DNA of 64,000 nucleotides from Anastatus disparis (Eukaryota > Arthropoda > Insecta > Hymenoptera > Eupelmidae): contig JAFFSR010000279.1 of the NCBI GenBank assembly GCA_017163975.1, forward strand, positions 372,001-436,000, in the 5' to 3' direction. Under the pieces are notes generated by a model, which was not told the origin of the DNA, searched no databases, and was given only the letters and a program-made list of their open reading frames with translations. The translations under genes were made by a program, and so were the position numbers. This document shows positions 12,007-22,489 of the stretch, one piece after another (within the stretch, counting starts at the first letter, position 1; every line of letters starts with the position of its first letter).

Positions 12007-12473
12007 AAAGTATGGATTTCATCTTGATCTCTTGAATATTATTTATTGTTTGTTGAATAAATAGGTTCAACCATGTATATAAAGGTTTTTGAACATAAAG
12101 AGGGGGAATTGAAAGAGTTATACTTTCAAGAATTTTATTAATGACGCCTCTTTGCAACGTTTTTTTAATTTTTGCATTTTGTGTAAGTGGGAAGTGCTTT
12201 TATTGATAGTTATATAAGTCACACGCAATGAGAAATTAAATACCTTCTCATTGCGCGTGATTAATATGGCTGTTAACAAAAGCTCTCCCCACTTACCCAT
12301 AATGGCAAGATAAAAGGAACGTCATTAAGAAGCGACGCTTATGAAATTCTTAAAAACATAGCTCTTTCGGTTCCCCCTCTTCATGTTAAGAAACCTTTAT
12401 ATACGTCGTTAAACCTGTTTATTCATCAATCAATGAATAACATTTAAGTGATCAAGATCGAATTTAAAATGGA
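12007..12473. mobile_element. Diverged 0.46-kb foldback element
   Basis: The two halves are imperfect inverse copies around a centre near 12240. The left half contains TGTATATAAAGGTTTTTGAA and AAAGAGGGGGAA; the right half contains their inverse near 12375-12405. The innermost stem has GCAATGAGAA facing TTCTCATTGC. Similarity between arms is roughly 80% by eye, so it is older than most foldbacks here. No target duplication was recognised. Confidence 0.6.
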
Positions 12474-13019
12474 TAAAATGAATTTGACAATGATTTTCGA
12501 ATTCATTTTCTTCCCTGAGGGAGGGAAATTAATTCGGAAATCATTTTCTTCCCTCAGGGTTAAAATAGCTATTTTCATACCTGAAAATAGTCTACGAAAA
12601 GCTTATTTTCTGCCCTGAGTGTAAAACAAATATTTTCCACACCCGTTTTTCTATAAATTATTAGGATTTATATCAATTACTTTTTTTCAAATATTGTAAC
12701 GTATGAAGTTATTTACAAAAAAATTTAGTTCAAGAAATTTGCAAAAAGCTTATCAAATTTTACTGTTTTTATGATTTTTCAAGGTTATAAACGTTTACTC
12801 TTTAAAACGGAGCTAAGCAATAAGATTAATATAAAATCAAGAAACTGAAGAGAGGGAACAAAAATTTAAATGATCTCGTTAAAGAAAATGAAGACATAAT
12901 GTCAAATATAAGAAATCAAGAAGATGCAGATACAGGTCGATAATTCAACCAGTAATCACACCTGTAATGGGAATCAAATAGTATCAAGTGATGCTACAAA
13001 AAAATTAAATTTGAAAATT
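12474..13019. other. Leader region upstream of a Gypsy gag
   Basis: AT-rich sequence with repeated TTTTCTTCCCTGAG words near 12500-12620, including short inverted copies. Weak gag-like coding may begin at about 12870, but I cannot define an LTR or primer-binding site here. Confidence 0.35.
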
Positions 13020-13580
13020 TCTTAATTTAAAGGGACATTAGAAAGACCAATTAAGTTCTTGAACGATCTTAAGCGGTATATAGATGTCACTAAATTGGAT
13101 AAAAAAGAAAAATATATTTTTTCTCAAGCTCTAGAAGGAACGACTCAGAGTTGGTTTAATATTTATGAAAATGACAATGCAACTTTTGAGGAATTTGAAG
13201 GAAGATTCAAGCTGCAATTCTGGAATGAAAATACATAGAGAGCAGTTTAAAGGAAAATCGAAATTGGGAAATTTATTCCTAAAAAGAATTCAAATAGACC
13301 TGCATACGCAATGGAACTATTTAATTTAGCACAGGAACTAAATGATCATGGAAACGATCATGAAATAATCAGTCAATCAATTAGTCACTTTGAGCGAGAA
13401 ATCCGAAGTGCAATACGTGGGCAACGTATAAGAGATAAAACTGCATTTTTTGCGATTTCATCTGAGTTTGATTTTGATGATCAAAATCAAGAAGATAAAC
13501 AAGATTCTATAGAAAAGAATAGAAGCTATCCAAATAAGAATCCTAATTATTATCGTAAAAATTATAATAGAAATATATAA
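13020..13580 (+). pseudogene. Gypsy-type retrotransposon gag remnant
   Basis: In the forward frame the sequence reads LERPIKFLNDLKRYI, then QSWFNIYENDNATFEEFEGR and KLQFWNENT before a stop near 13237. It resumes as an 89-residue open segment at 13311 (MELFNLAQELNDHGNDHEII). The W-F-x-x-Y and F-E-E-F-x-x-R-F-K-x-x-F-W pattern is the retrotransposon gag core; the 58.7-kb gag remnant has the corresponding WWYVYQDD...SFKELFLDKYW. At least two stops interrupt it. No zinc knuckle is visible before the frame ends at 13580. It lies directly upstream of protease and reverse transcriptase in the normal Gypsy order. Confidence 0.75.
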
Positions 13581-13599
13581 ATAGATAAAAAAGGAAGTT

Positions 13600-13875
13600 T
13601 TGAGGTTAAAACTATATTTAGTGATCCTCGTAATGAACTCTTATATGATATTGAACCTGATGGTATCAATATCACAAACAAAAAGTCCCCAGATACTAGT
13701 AGAGGTGGAAGGCATCAAAATTCAAGCATTGATAGATTCAGGCAGTAAGGTGACCTGTATTTCAGAAGAGTTCTATGAAAATAATTCTCATATTTTTAAA
13801 GATCGTCCATTTTTACCTATAGCAGGAAAAATTATTAAAAGTGCAACGGGTTTAAAATCAACAAAAATAACTTAG
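13600..13875 (+). pseudogene. Retrotransposon aspartic protease remnant
   Basis: A 91-codon open segment contains ILVEVEGIKIQALIDSGSKV followed by TCISEEFYEN. The D-S-G triplet in a hydrophobic strand is the active-site signature of retroviral-type aspartic proteases, followed by the usual CIS-type stretch. The segment ends at a stop at 13873-13875. The next 220 bp toward reverse transcriptase are only partly open in any frame, so the polyprotein is broken here. Function in an intact element would be cleavage of the Gag-Pol precursor. Confidence 0.75.
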
Positions 13876-14098
13876 CTAGTGAGAAAATGCATAATTGGCT
13901 ACGATGTACAAAAAGGCTTAGAAATGATTAGATACTGAACATAAAAAAGCATGTATCAGATATCAAAATAAAAAAGAAATCACTCCTCATATAGATATCA
14001 TTCTCAAAGAGAGTTAATATCAAATTTCAAGTATTGAGTACAGTGAAAGTGTCTCAAAACCAAACAATAAAAATTTTAATGATGCTAAGTACGATTTA

Positions 14099-14695
14099 AT
14101 GTACAAAGAGGTTGAACAAAAATTAATACCAAATGAAAGCCTTACAGACGAACAAAAGCAAAAGTTAATTATATTAATATTTCAATATTGTGGAATATTT
14201 AATAAAAAACCAGGTTTGCTAGATATTCATGAGTATGAATTGCAGCTCAAGGACGATAAACCATTTTTTATCAAACTTTACCCTATACAGATTAACTATA
14301 AGGAAAAGGTAGAGAAAGAAGTTGAAAGAATGCTTGAATTAAATATCATCAGAAGATCAACGAGTCTTTACATCAACCCATTGGTTACTGTGATAAAAAA
14401 GATGGCTCAGTTCGATTGTGCCTAGATGCTAGAAAACTTAATGAAAAGCTCATTAGGATCACGAAGTGCCATCTGGAATCGAGGAAATATTTCAAAGATG
14501 CTAAGTCATAAAATATATGTTAAACTTTGATTCAACTAGTGAATTTGGCAGATAGCTTTACACGAAAACAGCAAAAAATACACTGCTTTCGTGGTAAATA
14601 ATAAAGTATACAAGTTCAATGTGATGCCCTTCGGTACATCTACAAGTAGTGCAGCTCTTATAAGGCGTTTGGACTTAGCTGTTGGTAACCCTATT
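14099..14695 (+). pseudogene. Gypsy reverse transcriptase, N-terminal part
   Basis: The first segment (14099-14425) ends with HEYELQLKDDKPFFIKLYPI, then EKVEKEVERMLELNIIRRST and INPLVTVIKK. This is the classical connection from protease to the first reverse transcriptase blocks. A frameshift near 14395 continues as KKDGSVRLCLDARKLNEK in another frame. A later open piece (14591 on) gives KVYKFNVMPFGTSTSSAALI, the block normally read as MPFGL-x-N-x-P-x-x-F-Q. It is cut by a MITE at about 14696, just before the catalytic F/Y-x-D-D box. At least three frame breaks are present. Confidence 0.85.
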
Positions 14696-15053
14696 AAAAA
14701 GAATCAGGTGATAAATCACTTGATTTATCAGGTGATTTATCATGCCAAAACATCATGTAACGATTTTGTTGGTTTTTACACGCTTTAAACCATGCTTAGT
14801 CAATTTAGAACAATTTTTGAAAAATTTTAAAATTTTTGTCCCTAGAAAATTTTTTAGATAATTTGGTCTTAGAAAAATTTTTGACTAATTTTACAGAAAA
14901 ATTTCCAAGTTAAAAAATTTCAAAATTTTTCAAAAATTGTTCTAAATTGACTAAGCATGGTTTAAAACGTGTAAAAACCCACAAAATCGTTACATGATGT
15001 TTCGGCATGATAAATCACCTGATAAATCAGATGATTTGTCACCTGATTTTTTT
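14696..15053. mobile_element. ATCAGGTGA MITE, copy 1, inside reverse transcriptase
   Basis: Ends contain AATCAGGTGATAAATCA and its inverse (near 14702 and 15050), with a second inverted block TGATTTATCATGCC just inside. The interior holds AAACCATGCTTAGTCAATTT, present again inverted. A related copy of about 325 bp lies at 16994-17318 in the integrase of the same retrotransposon. The exact boundary and target duplication could not be fixed because the ends lie in A/T runs. Confidence 0.75.
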
Positions 15054-15059
15054 CACCAG

Positions 15060-15875
15060 GGAATTGACACCATTCGGTTATAGCATTTGTCGATGATTTA
15101 TTGTGTTTTTCCGAGAGTTTTGAACAACGTTTAAAAAATTTAGAAGAATTGTTCAAAAGATTGGAGAAACAATCTAAGATTAAACTTGAAAAAGTCAAAT
15201 TTTGTACAAAAAAAGTACAATTTTTGGGTCATATTTTATTAGTAGAATGACTTAAGCCTCAGCCTGAAAAGATTCAAATAATAAAGGATTTGAAGAGACC
15301 TACTAATAAAAAACAATTGCAAAGTTTTTTAGGTTTTGTAAATTTTTACACAAAATTTACAAAAAATTTTTCACATGAAACTATTCCATTATTAGAGTTA
15401 TTAAAGAAAGAGAATAGTTCTATATGGAGTGACAAACAAGAAAATGTATTCAATAAGATACAAAATTTATTTATTAAAAACATAATGTTAAAGTTTGCAA
15501 ATCCGAGAAAGCCATACATTCTAACTACATATGCTAGTGATTATGCTGTAGAAGCAGTATTAAGCCAAAAGAATGAACTTGATGAAGAAGAGGTCATTAC
15601 ATTTATATTGAGAACATTAAAAGGATCAAAAGTAAATTACTTCAGAACTGGAAAAGAGATGCTAGCAGTATTATGGGTTCTAGATAAATTAAGCACTTAT
15701 TTACTAGGAACAGAAAAAATAATCTTGAAAACAGATCATGAAGCCCTGACTTTTTTAAGAACATGCAAGTTCTCGAATGCAAGATTAGGAAGATTGAATC
15801 TATCAATTTAAGATTATAATATAAATTTAGAATTTGTACCAGGTACAAAAAATATTATTGCAGATTTTTAAAGTA
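15060..15875 (+). pseudogene. Gypsy reverse transcriptase catalytic box and RNase H
   Basis: After the MITE the frame around 15078 reads IAFVDDLLCFSESFEQRLKN. It contains the F-V-D-D catalytic box of Gypsy reverse transcriptases and continues through VKFCTKKVQFLGHIL. A stop follows at about 15249. The longest open piece (15290-15811, 173 codons) carries RPTNKKQLQSFLGFVNFYTK, then ASDYAVEAVLSQ, GKEMLAVLWVLDKLSTYLLG and KTDHEAL. The last four are the RNase H-like blocks with Asp, Glu and Asp metal ligands. VPGTKNIIADF near 15837 closes the domain. This is the best preserved part of the element. Confidence 0.9.
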
Positions 15876-16069
15876 GATGTGATTCAGTTAAAACAGATGA
15901 TGAAAGAGTCATATATAGTTTATTAGCAAAAGATCCATCGAAAGAATTAAGAAAGATGTTTAAATCCTTAGCAGAATTATAAAATAAGGACACAAGATTA
16001 AGAAAAATTATCGAGAGATACTTTAAGCACGAAGAAAAAAAATCATCATATATAAAATGTTAGATAATA

Positions 16070-17470
16070 TTTTATATGTGAAGATAAGACAAGATTATTT
16101 TCAAATTGTTTTACTACATTCGGTAATGATGTGTCTAATTCAAGAGATACATAAAATATATGGACACATCGGATCTAAAAAAAAATAAATAGTATGATAA
16201 GAGAGGATTTCGCGACATATAAATTTAAAAAAAACGCAACAAGATTCACATCAACATGTGATATCTGCCAGAAGAGTAAATATATTAATACGACCTATAA
16301 TACACTATATCAGCTTATAATAGCTGCAAAACCAAATGATTTATTATCAATAGATTTTTATGGACCCTTACCTACATCTAGGGGGGGGGGGGCACCAAGT
16401 ATCTATTGACAACTGTTGATGTATTTAGCAGATATGCGGTAATATACCCAATCAAAAAAGCAAATACTCCAACAGCCATTAAGAAAATCATTGAAGACTA
16501 TTCAAAAAATTATGGGAAGCCCACAAAGGTCATATGTGATCATGACATTTAATTTACATCAAGTAAATAGGTAAATTGTTTAAAGAATAATGATATTCAA
16601 CTAATGTATTCATCAGTGAGACACCCACAAAGTAATATTGTGGAAAGGATTCATAGAGAAATAGGGAGATTATTTAGGATTTTTTGTAAAAAAGAATCAT
16701 CAAGGATGAGCAAAATATGTCGAAATTATTTATAATATCATAAATAAAACACATCATGAAACCAGTGAATATACTTCCATCGAATTACACCTCAATGAAA
16801 CACCGACAAGATTTTGGAGAAAATGGTTGAAAATAGAGGATAAAAAAAATAATCTAGATGAAAAAATGTTCCTAGCACATAAAAAGATTGAAGAAAAATT
16901 GAACAAGAAAAAAGAAAAATTTAATAAAGACAAATAGCATTTCCAGTTCGAAATAAATAAAAAGATTTTTGAGAAAGCAAATTAGCCTATTGGAAAAAAT
17001 CAGGTGACAAATCACTTGATTTCTTAGGTGATTTATCATGCCAAAACATCATGTAACGATTTTTTTTTGTTTTTAGACGTTTTAAACCATGCTTAGTCAA
17101 TTCAGAACATTTTTCGAACTTGGAAAATTTTTTAGATAATTTGGTATTAGAAAAAATTTTGACTTATTTTACAAAAAAATTTCTAAGTTCAAAATTTTCA
17201 AAAATTTTCAAAAATTTCCAAAAACTGTTCTGAATTGATTAAGCATTGTTTGAAACGTGTAAAAACCAAAAAAATCGATACATGATTTTTTGGCATGATA
17301 AATCACCTGATTTTTTTTAACTGGGTACTTATCAGAAAGTAATGAAAAAAGAATTGCAAAGTTTTTTATGATTTACCGTACATCATTAAGAAAATCATAG
17401 ATCCATACATTTATGTCTTAATGAATAATAGTGGGGAAGAAAGAGGAACTTTCCACATCTCTCATTTAAA
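16070..17470 (+). pseudogene. Gypsy integrase remnant
   Basis: The region begins with an H-K-I-Y-G-H motif near 16150. It continues as an open piece (16194-16409) with STCDICQKSK, together forming the HHCC zinc domain, then LLSIDFYGPLPTSRGG, the first catalytic Asp block. A run of eleven G at 16381-16391 causes the frame break. The core continues as TVDVFSRYAVIYPIKKANTP, GKPTKVICDHDI with the second Asp, and RHPQSNIVERIHREIGR with the catalytic Glu. The C-terminal part, after the second MITE, reads KIIDPYIYVLMNN and ends FHISHLK at about 17470. Stops and frameshifts are frequent. Confidence 0.85.
16994..17318. mobile_element. ATCAGGTGA MITE, copy 2, inside integrase
   Basis: Same ends and inner blocks as 14696-15053: AAAAAATCAGGTGACAAATC on the left and its inverse on the right, with TTTATCATGCC and AAACCATGCTTAGTCAATTC inside. 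It separates two parts of the integrase C-terminal coding region. It is about 33 bp shorter than copy 1. Confidence 0.75.
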
Positions 17471-17472
17471 AT

Positions 17473-17604
17473 AGTATATTACACACCAAGGGAGGTAAAG
17501 TACTGGCGAGTCCATAGCACATATAATTGCCACCTCGAGCCGAAGGCGAGGGTGGCAAATATGTGCTATGGGCTCGCCGTTTTACCTCCCGTGGAGTGTA
17601 TACT
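17473..17604. repeat. Long hairpin just after the Gypsy pol end
   Basis: Arms 17473-17537 and 17547-17604 are inverse copies with few mismatches, carrying GGGAGGTAAA, TGGCGAGTCCATAGCACATA and TTGCCACC against their complements; the loop is about 9 bases. The segment is GC-rich compared with its surroundings. It may be a palindromic MITE. I see no convincing target duplication. Confidence 0.8.
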
Positions 17605-17605
17605 A

Positions 17606-17693
17606 TTTTTCGCCATACCCAGGCCGAAACTATGACTTTTGTTTTTTGGCGCCGGGACGAAAGTCGTAGTTTCGGGCAGGGTATGGCGAAAAA
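17606..17693. repeat. Second adjacent hairpin
   Basis: Arms 17606-17638 and 17658-17693 pair TTTTCGCCATACCC and GGCCGAAACTATGACTTT with their complements around a loop containing TTTTTTGGCGCCGGG. It begins one base after the previous hairpin ends, so the two form a tandem double stem-loop. Confidence 0.8.
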
Positions 17694-17699
17694 GTATTA

Positions 17700-18716
17700 T
17701 GCTAATTAAGAATTAATATAGTATTAACAAGCAGAAAATAATACATCGCAAAGAAGGAGCCGAGATGAAAACAAACCGTACGATCTATGCTCAGTACGTC
17801 ATACGAGGATTATGAACCTCAAATGGTATCATTAAAGAGGTAATTAATACCTAAAACATTATTTAAGTTTTAAGATTTAAAAAATTAATATAAAAAGTAA
17901 AGGTAATTATTAAATAAATTTACTTGGTTATTAAAGTAATAAATTTCAAAAATCAAAGTAAAAAGAAAAAAATAGAAAAACAAACAATAAGTTAAGTAGA
18001 AAAAAAAATTAATGAAGGAAGTACTAAGAGAACAAATTTTGTATGTTTTCTTATCAGACGGCAAGACAAATTGGAGGATGACCAAGCCAAACAGAGAGTG
18101 GTGATGGCAAAAAGACAAAGGAAATATAACGAATGGAAGATGGTACAAGATAGCTATAAGACATTGTTGGACTTCGCGATCTAGGAAATCGAAACAAGCG
18201 TAGGCAAAAAATTAAATGAAAAAGAGGAATTGAATACGCTACAACTCAATGTCAAACTAGAATTAGATGAGTAAATCAAAGATTTAATTACAAAAAAATA
18301 AAATTTAGTTATAATATCATACGCGTAATTTCAACGAATGATTATTTTTCTTTCATAATATTTATCAAATACAATTGATTGCTCGTGTTTATTTTTCTGT
18401 TAAATGTATATTTTTATTTTAAACTACGAATAAACATAAGAAATTAATTAATTAATTACATTTTTTTGAATAATTTAAAAAATTAAATAAAAGTTAAGAA
18501 ATAGTATGCTAATTATTTAGGAGTAATAAAATTAAACAAAAAGAAAAAAAAGGATACCTTCAAATGCAATCAAGCGTTTGTGTTTATAAACTCTGGCCAT
18601 GTGGCTCAGTATGACAACAATAAACACAAACACTCGATCAGCCGTCAAGCGAGGGTTTTAATCTTCTTGAAATTAACAACTATATAAGGCCTTTTAAGTA
18701 TAACTATTTGAAGATA
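17700..18716. other. Spacer with a short CAAACGC-type hairpin
   Basis: Apart from the coding fragment at 18010-18273, this holds AT-rich sequence. It includes an imperfect hairpin at about 18569-18637 pairing GCGTTTGTGTTTAT with AATAAACACAAACACT. Nothing else is seen. Confidence 0.4.
18010..18273 (+). pseudogene. Charged, helix-rich coding fragment of unknown origin
   Basis: One forward frame is open apart from a single TAG at about 18181. It reads QDKLEDDQAKQRVVMAKRQR, then KYNEWKMVQDSYKTLLDFAI and KKLNEKEELNTLQLNVKLEL, ending TAA at about 18273. The composition (Lys, Glu, Gln, Leu) suggests a coiled coil. A weakly similar NEWMR-containing segment opens the gag remnant at 58738, so it may be the start of another Gypsy-like gag. 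I do not recognise a family. Confidence 0.35.
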
Positions 18717-19329
18717 TTGGGAACTCACACATTTGCGATGATCTCTCGTGGCAAGGCTGTGAAATAATCTAAAACACAACTTTGCGTTGAGTAGCATAGC
18801 AATTGGTGTTTAATTTTTATTTTTTATTTGAAAACTAATTACAATGTACTAAAAAGAGTTCAAAATGTGTGAAAAAAATTCCAACAGAGATTATAGTGTA
18901 GTAAGGGGTCGTGAAATTTAAGCAGTCAAGAATTTAAATGTTAGTTTTCATCTCTTCCCGAGAACAAATCGAGGTTATGTAAACAAGCGGAATATATTTG
19001 ACAACTCTGCGGAGATAGATTTGTATGAAGCGTGGACAAGTAGACGTCTGCAAGCAATAAGCTATATGAAGTTAACCTCACCGTTGAATGTATATTTCTT
19101 ATTAATTTTACATTTTATTTCGAATTGGGTCTGATAAACTATTTCTCCTTGTACATGATTGTCACGTTGTGCATGATTGGTGTTAGCGTATTTACAAATA
19201 TTTTTCACGGTGACGATGTTCAGACTAAAAAACTAATGTCATTACATTTAAGCCCAGCTTGTACTGTGGAATTCTGTCGCCATGTTAGTATACTATATAT
19301 ATAGGTTACACCTTCGTGTGAGTTCCCAA
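18717..19329. mobile_element. 613-bp TIR element, TTGGGAACTCACAC ends, TA flanks
   Basis: A perfect 14-bp terminal inverted repeat occupies 18717-18730 and 19316-19329. TA lies immediately outside both ends, consistent with a Tc1/mariner-type target. No transposase is encoded. The interior contains several GC-richer blocks without an open frame. Confidence 0.6.
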
Positions 19330-19697
19330 TACAGAAAACATTTTTGTTTTAAAATTCGTTAAATGGCTTATTTAAAAAAAGAAAATTTTTCGAAATTAAA
19401 TATAAGAATGAAATAAAAATTGATAAAAGCAAAATTTAATTATATTACTTTGTAAATATAATTGAATGTTTATATATACGAATTAAGATTCAAAGTTAAT
19501 GTTCATTAAAACAATAAATATAAGCATACAATTATATAGCATTTATTCTTCAGAGATAGAATTTAAAATTTTTATTCTTTTTAAATTAAATGGTATTTTA
19601 TAGGCAAAAAGTTTTCAATTCTGAGAGGCTATGTGACGGCTCATATTAATAGAGTTATTAAAAAGTAATATGAATAATTTATTTAGCTACAATAATA
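19330..19697. other. AT-rich spacer
   Basis: No coding potential, RNA gene or repeat recognised. It ends at the upstream copy of the SINE target-site duplication. Confidence 0.5.
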
Positions 19698-19709
19698 AAA
19701 ATAAAGTTA

Positions 19710-20001
19710 AGGAGCGGCGGTAGCGCAGGGGCTAAGGCTCTTAGCTCGCGCTCTAGTGGACCGGGGTTCGATTCCCCGGGAAAATTTCGGAAAAATATTT
19801 TCGAATTTTTCTGCGGGGAGTAGAACCCGGAGACCACGAAAAACTTATTTACAAAGTCCCATTGGGCAAAAATTGTATTGTTAAAAAAAGTCCCACTGGG
19901 CACAACTGGATATAAAAAATATAAAAGATTACCTGTTGATGGCCGAAAGACAAAAAGCCAAAGTGCTTGTCATGGCCAATAAAAAGTATAAGAAGAAGAA
20001 G
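19710..20001 (+). mobile_element. tRNA-derived SINE with 12-bp target-site duplication
   Basis: The 5' head has a tRNA-like form with an A-box-like TAGCGCAGGGGC (19721) and a B box GGTTCGATTCC (19765-19775). The latter sits in a T-arm-like stem CCGGGG...CCCCGG. A 220-bp body follows, ending in a GAAGAAGAA tail. The whole is bounded by a perfect 12-bp direct repeat AAAATAAAGTTA (19698-19709 and 20002-20013), the mark of LINE-driven insertion. The head lacks a proper acceptor stem, so I do not call it a functional tRNA gene. Confidence 0.85.
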
Positions 20002-20013
20002 AAAATAAAGTTA

Positions 20014-21674
20014 TCAATCCAGGTCGATAATGTAGAAACCTAAGAATAGATTTGAGTAAAGATAGAAATAATAATGAGTGTTATTACTGTAATTATGTAT
20101 AAATATTTATTATTTAACATGAATAATGAATGAATAAAATGCTTTATTGATAAATAAATGATAAAAATAATAAATTCATGTTATAATCAGATATTTTAAT
20201 TAGGTAAAATAAAGATGAAAGAGAATTTTTCTATTTATGCGAGACATAAAAGAAATAGAATGTTCTTTTTTATTCAAGTGAATTAAATAATACTTATAGA
20301 ACATTCTATTTCTTATTAAAAAATCAAATAAGAAGTGAGAATAGAAATCGAATTTTCTATATCTCATAAGCAAAAAAGATATTATCAATATTTAATTGAT
20401 AACAATAAAATATATAAAATATATTTATTACTATTTATGGAGCATTCGTTTTCTATAACAATAATTTCCTATGAGTGTAAGGGGAATATAATGTTTCTTT
20501 TACAAATACCTTTTTTAAATTAAAGAAATAAAATAAACGTCATGGAACATTCTATTTCCTAAACCAAACATTATCGAAAGTTTATCAAATGATATAAAAA
20601 GGCATGCGTCCAGCTAAGAGGGATTCATTCGATCTTATACTGTCAAAAGCGTAAGATCTAAGCATTCTGTCTCAAAGTATCATGTAACTTTTCAAGATTT
20701 TGTAAAAAAATTAAATATATACATATATATAATTATTTCTTTAATAAATAGATCAAGTATTTTAAATTATATAAAATTATGCTCAAAAAGTTATTCATAA
20801 AAGGATAACTCATCTCATCTCATTGATTCTTTTCTCATAGAAATAATAAAGAAATTAATTATCACACATTGAAAAGTATTGCACTTGGATATATCGTCGA
20901 TAATAATTTTTTTACTAATTTTGCTTTGAATAAAAGTGTTATTTATCGCACATCTGAAAGTGTTGCATTCAAAGATGTCCTCGATTTAAACACTTTTCTG
21001 CATATCTAATAACAATTAAAAAGTAAATTATCGCACTCTTTAGAGTATTGTACTTAACGAAGTTGTCGATAATAACTTTTCTTACTTCACCCTCTCCTCC
21101 AAACGTAAAAAAATACAAATTTTCACATTTCCAAAAGTATTGCGCTAGAGGAGATCGTTGATAAATGTATTTTTTTATACTATTGCTGTATGTACCTTGT
21201 ATATGCAAGTAATCAATAAAAATAATGAAGTAAATTTGAAATTTCGTAATTTAAATATTACCTGGCGACCGTAGATCATATATGGGGATATCTCTGGAAC
21301 TTTTTAATTTTGAAATGTCGACCTGATAACAATTGAAAAGTCTATAATACAAATTTCTGGAGTGGCACACACTTTAATAAGGGCTTGAATTACTCTTTTC
21401 TTGTAGTAGAATATGTAATTAAATTTTAGTATTGATTGAAAAATTGGTACTTACGGTACATAATTTTATACGTCAAAAATGATACTTTTTTTATATTTTT
21501 CTACGTGTGTTTCTTGAGCTATAAAAAAAGTACCATTCTTTCGATCATTTTCAAATTTTCTGAGCATAATGAATATGGTAAAAACAACAGTTTAAGCCTA
21601 CCCTGGTAAATGTGCCCCTCTTTAGGTAGCTGTTTGACTATTTTTAATGTAAGTGTTATTTTCACCTAAACCTA
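20014..21674. other. Non-coding stretch with a degenerate 85-90-bp repeat
   Basis: About 20200-20560 contains repeated and inverted GAACATTCTATTTC words. From about 20858 to 21190 four diverged units start near 20858, 20940, 21027 and 21117. They share the pattern ATTATCGCAC, AAAGTATTGCACT and GTCGATAATAAC. No gene is seen. Confidence 0.45.
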
Positions 21675-22365
21675 ACTAAAAAATATTCAATTTTTTTTTG
21701 CCCCTATTCAAATGTCTGCCATTTTTGCGGAAATTATCGAATCATAGAAAAACAAAATGGAGGTAAAAGCTAAAGGAGTCACCTTCAAAATAAGCTATAG
21801 AAAGCTCATTTATGATCGATTTTACGGTAGTTATGGTCATTTTTTATGAAAAAAACGATTTTTTTAATAGCTATTATCTCCAAAAATACGCATGATGTAA
21901 AAAAATTTTTAATGAAAAAATTGTTTATTTTTGAGTCAAAAATATAAATATTTAGATTTAACTAAAATCCGGAAGAAAAAATTTTTTTTTAAATTCATTA
22001 AAATATAAATATTGAATAAATGGATTTTTTTCAATGGGATCAAAAATGAATAAAATTTTTTTTTTATTGATTCCCAGTTTAACCTGAATATTTATTTTTT
22101 TGACTCAAAAATAAACAACTTTTTTATTAAAAATTTTTTTATATCATGCGTATTTTTTGAGATAATAGCTATTTAAAAAAATCGTTTTTTTCATAAAAAA
22201 TGACCATAACTACCGTAAAATCGATCATAAATGAGCTTTCTATAGCTTATTTTGAAGGTGACTCCTTTAGCTTTTACCTCCATTTTGTTTTTCTATGATT
22301 CGATAATTTCCGCAAAAATGGCAGGCATTTGAATAGGGGCAAAAAAAAATTGAATATTTTTTAGT
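21675..22365. mobile_element. 0.69-kb foldback element with TA flanks
   Basis: Arms of about 290 bp (21675-21969 and 22084-22365) are inverse copies with very few differences. They share ACTAAAAAATATTCAA, GCCCCTATTCAAATG, CAAAATGGAGGTAAAAGC and TTTACGGTAGTTATGG. TA lies outside both ends (CCTA left, TACTT right). The loop is about 110 bp and A/T-rich. No protein is encoded. Confidence 0.8.
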
Positions 22366-22489
22366 TACTTTTTTACGCATAAGGCATGCATTTTTTAATT
22401 TTTTTTGCTAAGCTCGGCTTAAATTAAAGGTTTTTAAACCCTTTTTAAAACCTAGTTGGAATTTTTTAATTACGACTATTTTTCACTGA

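Noticed and set aside
19710..19785. Functional tRNA gene
   Set aside because: A and B boxes are present but the acceptor stem does not pair and the sequence continues into a SINE body flanked by target duplications.
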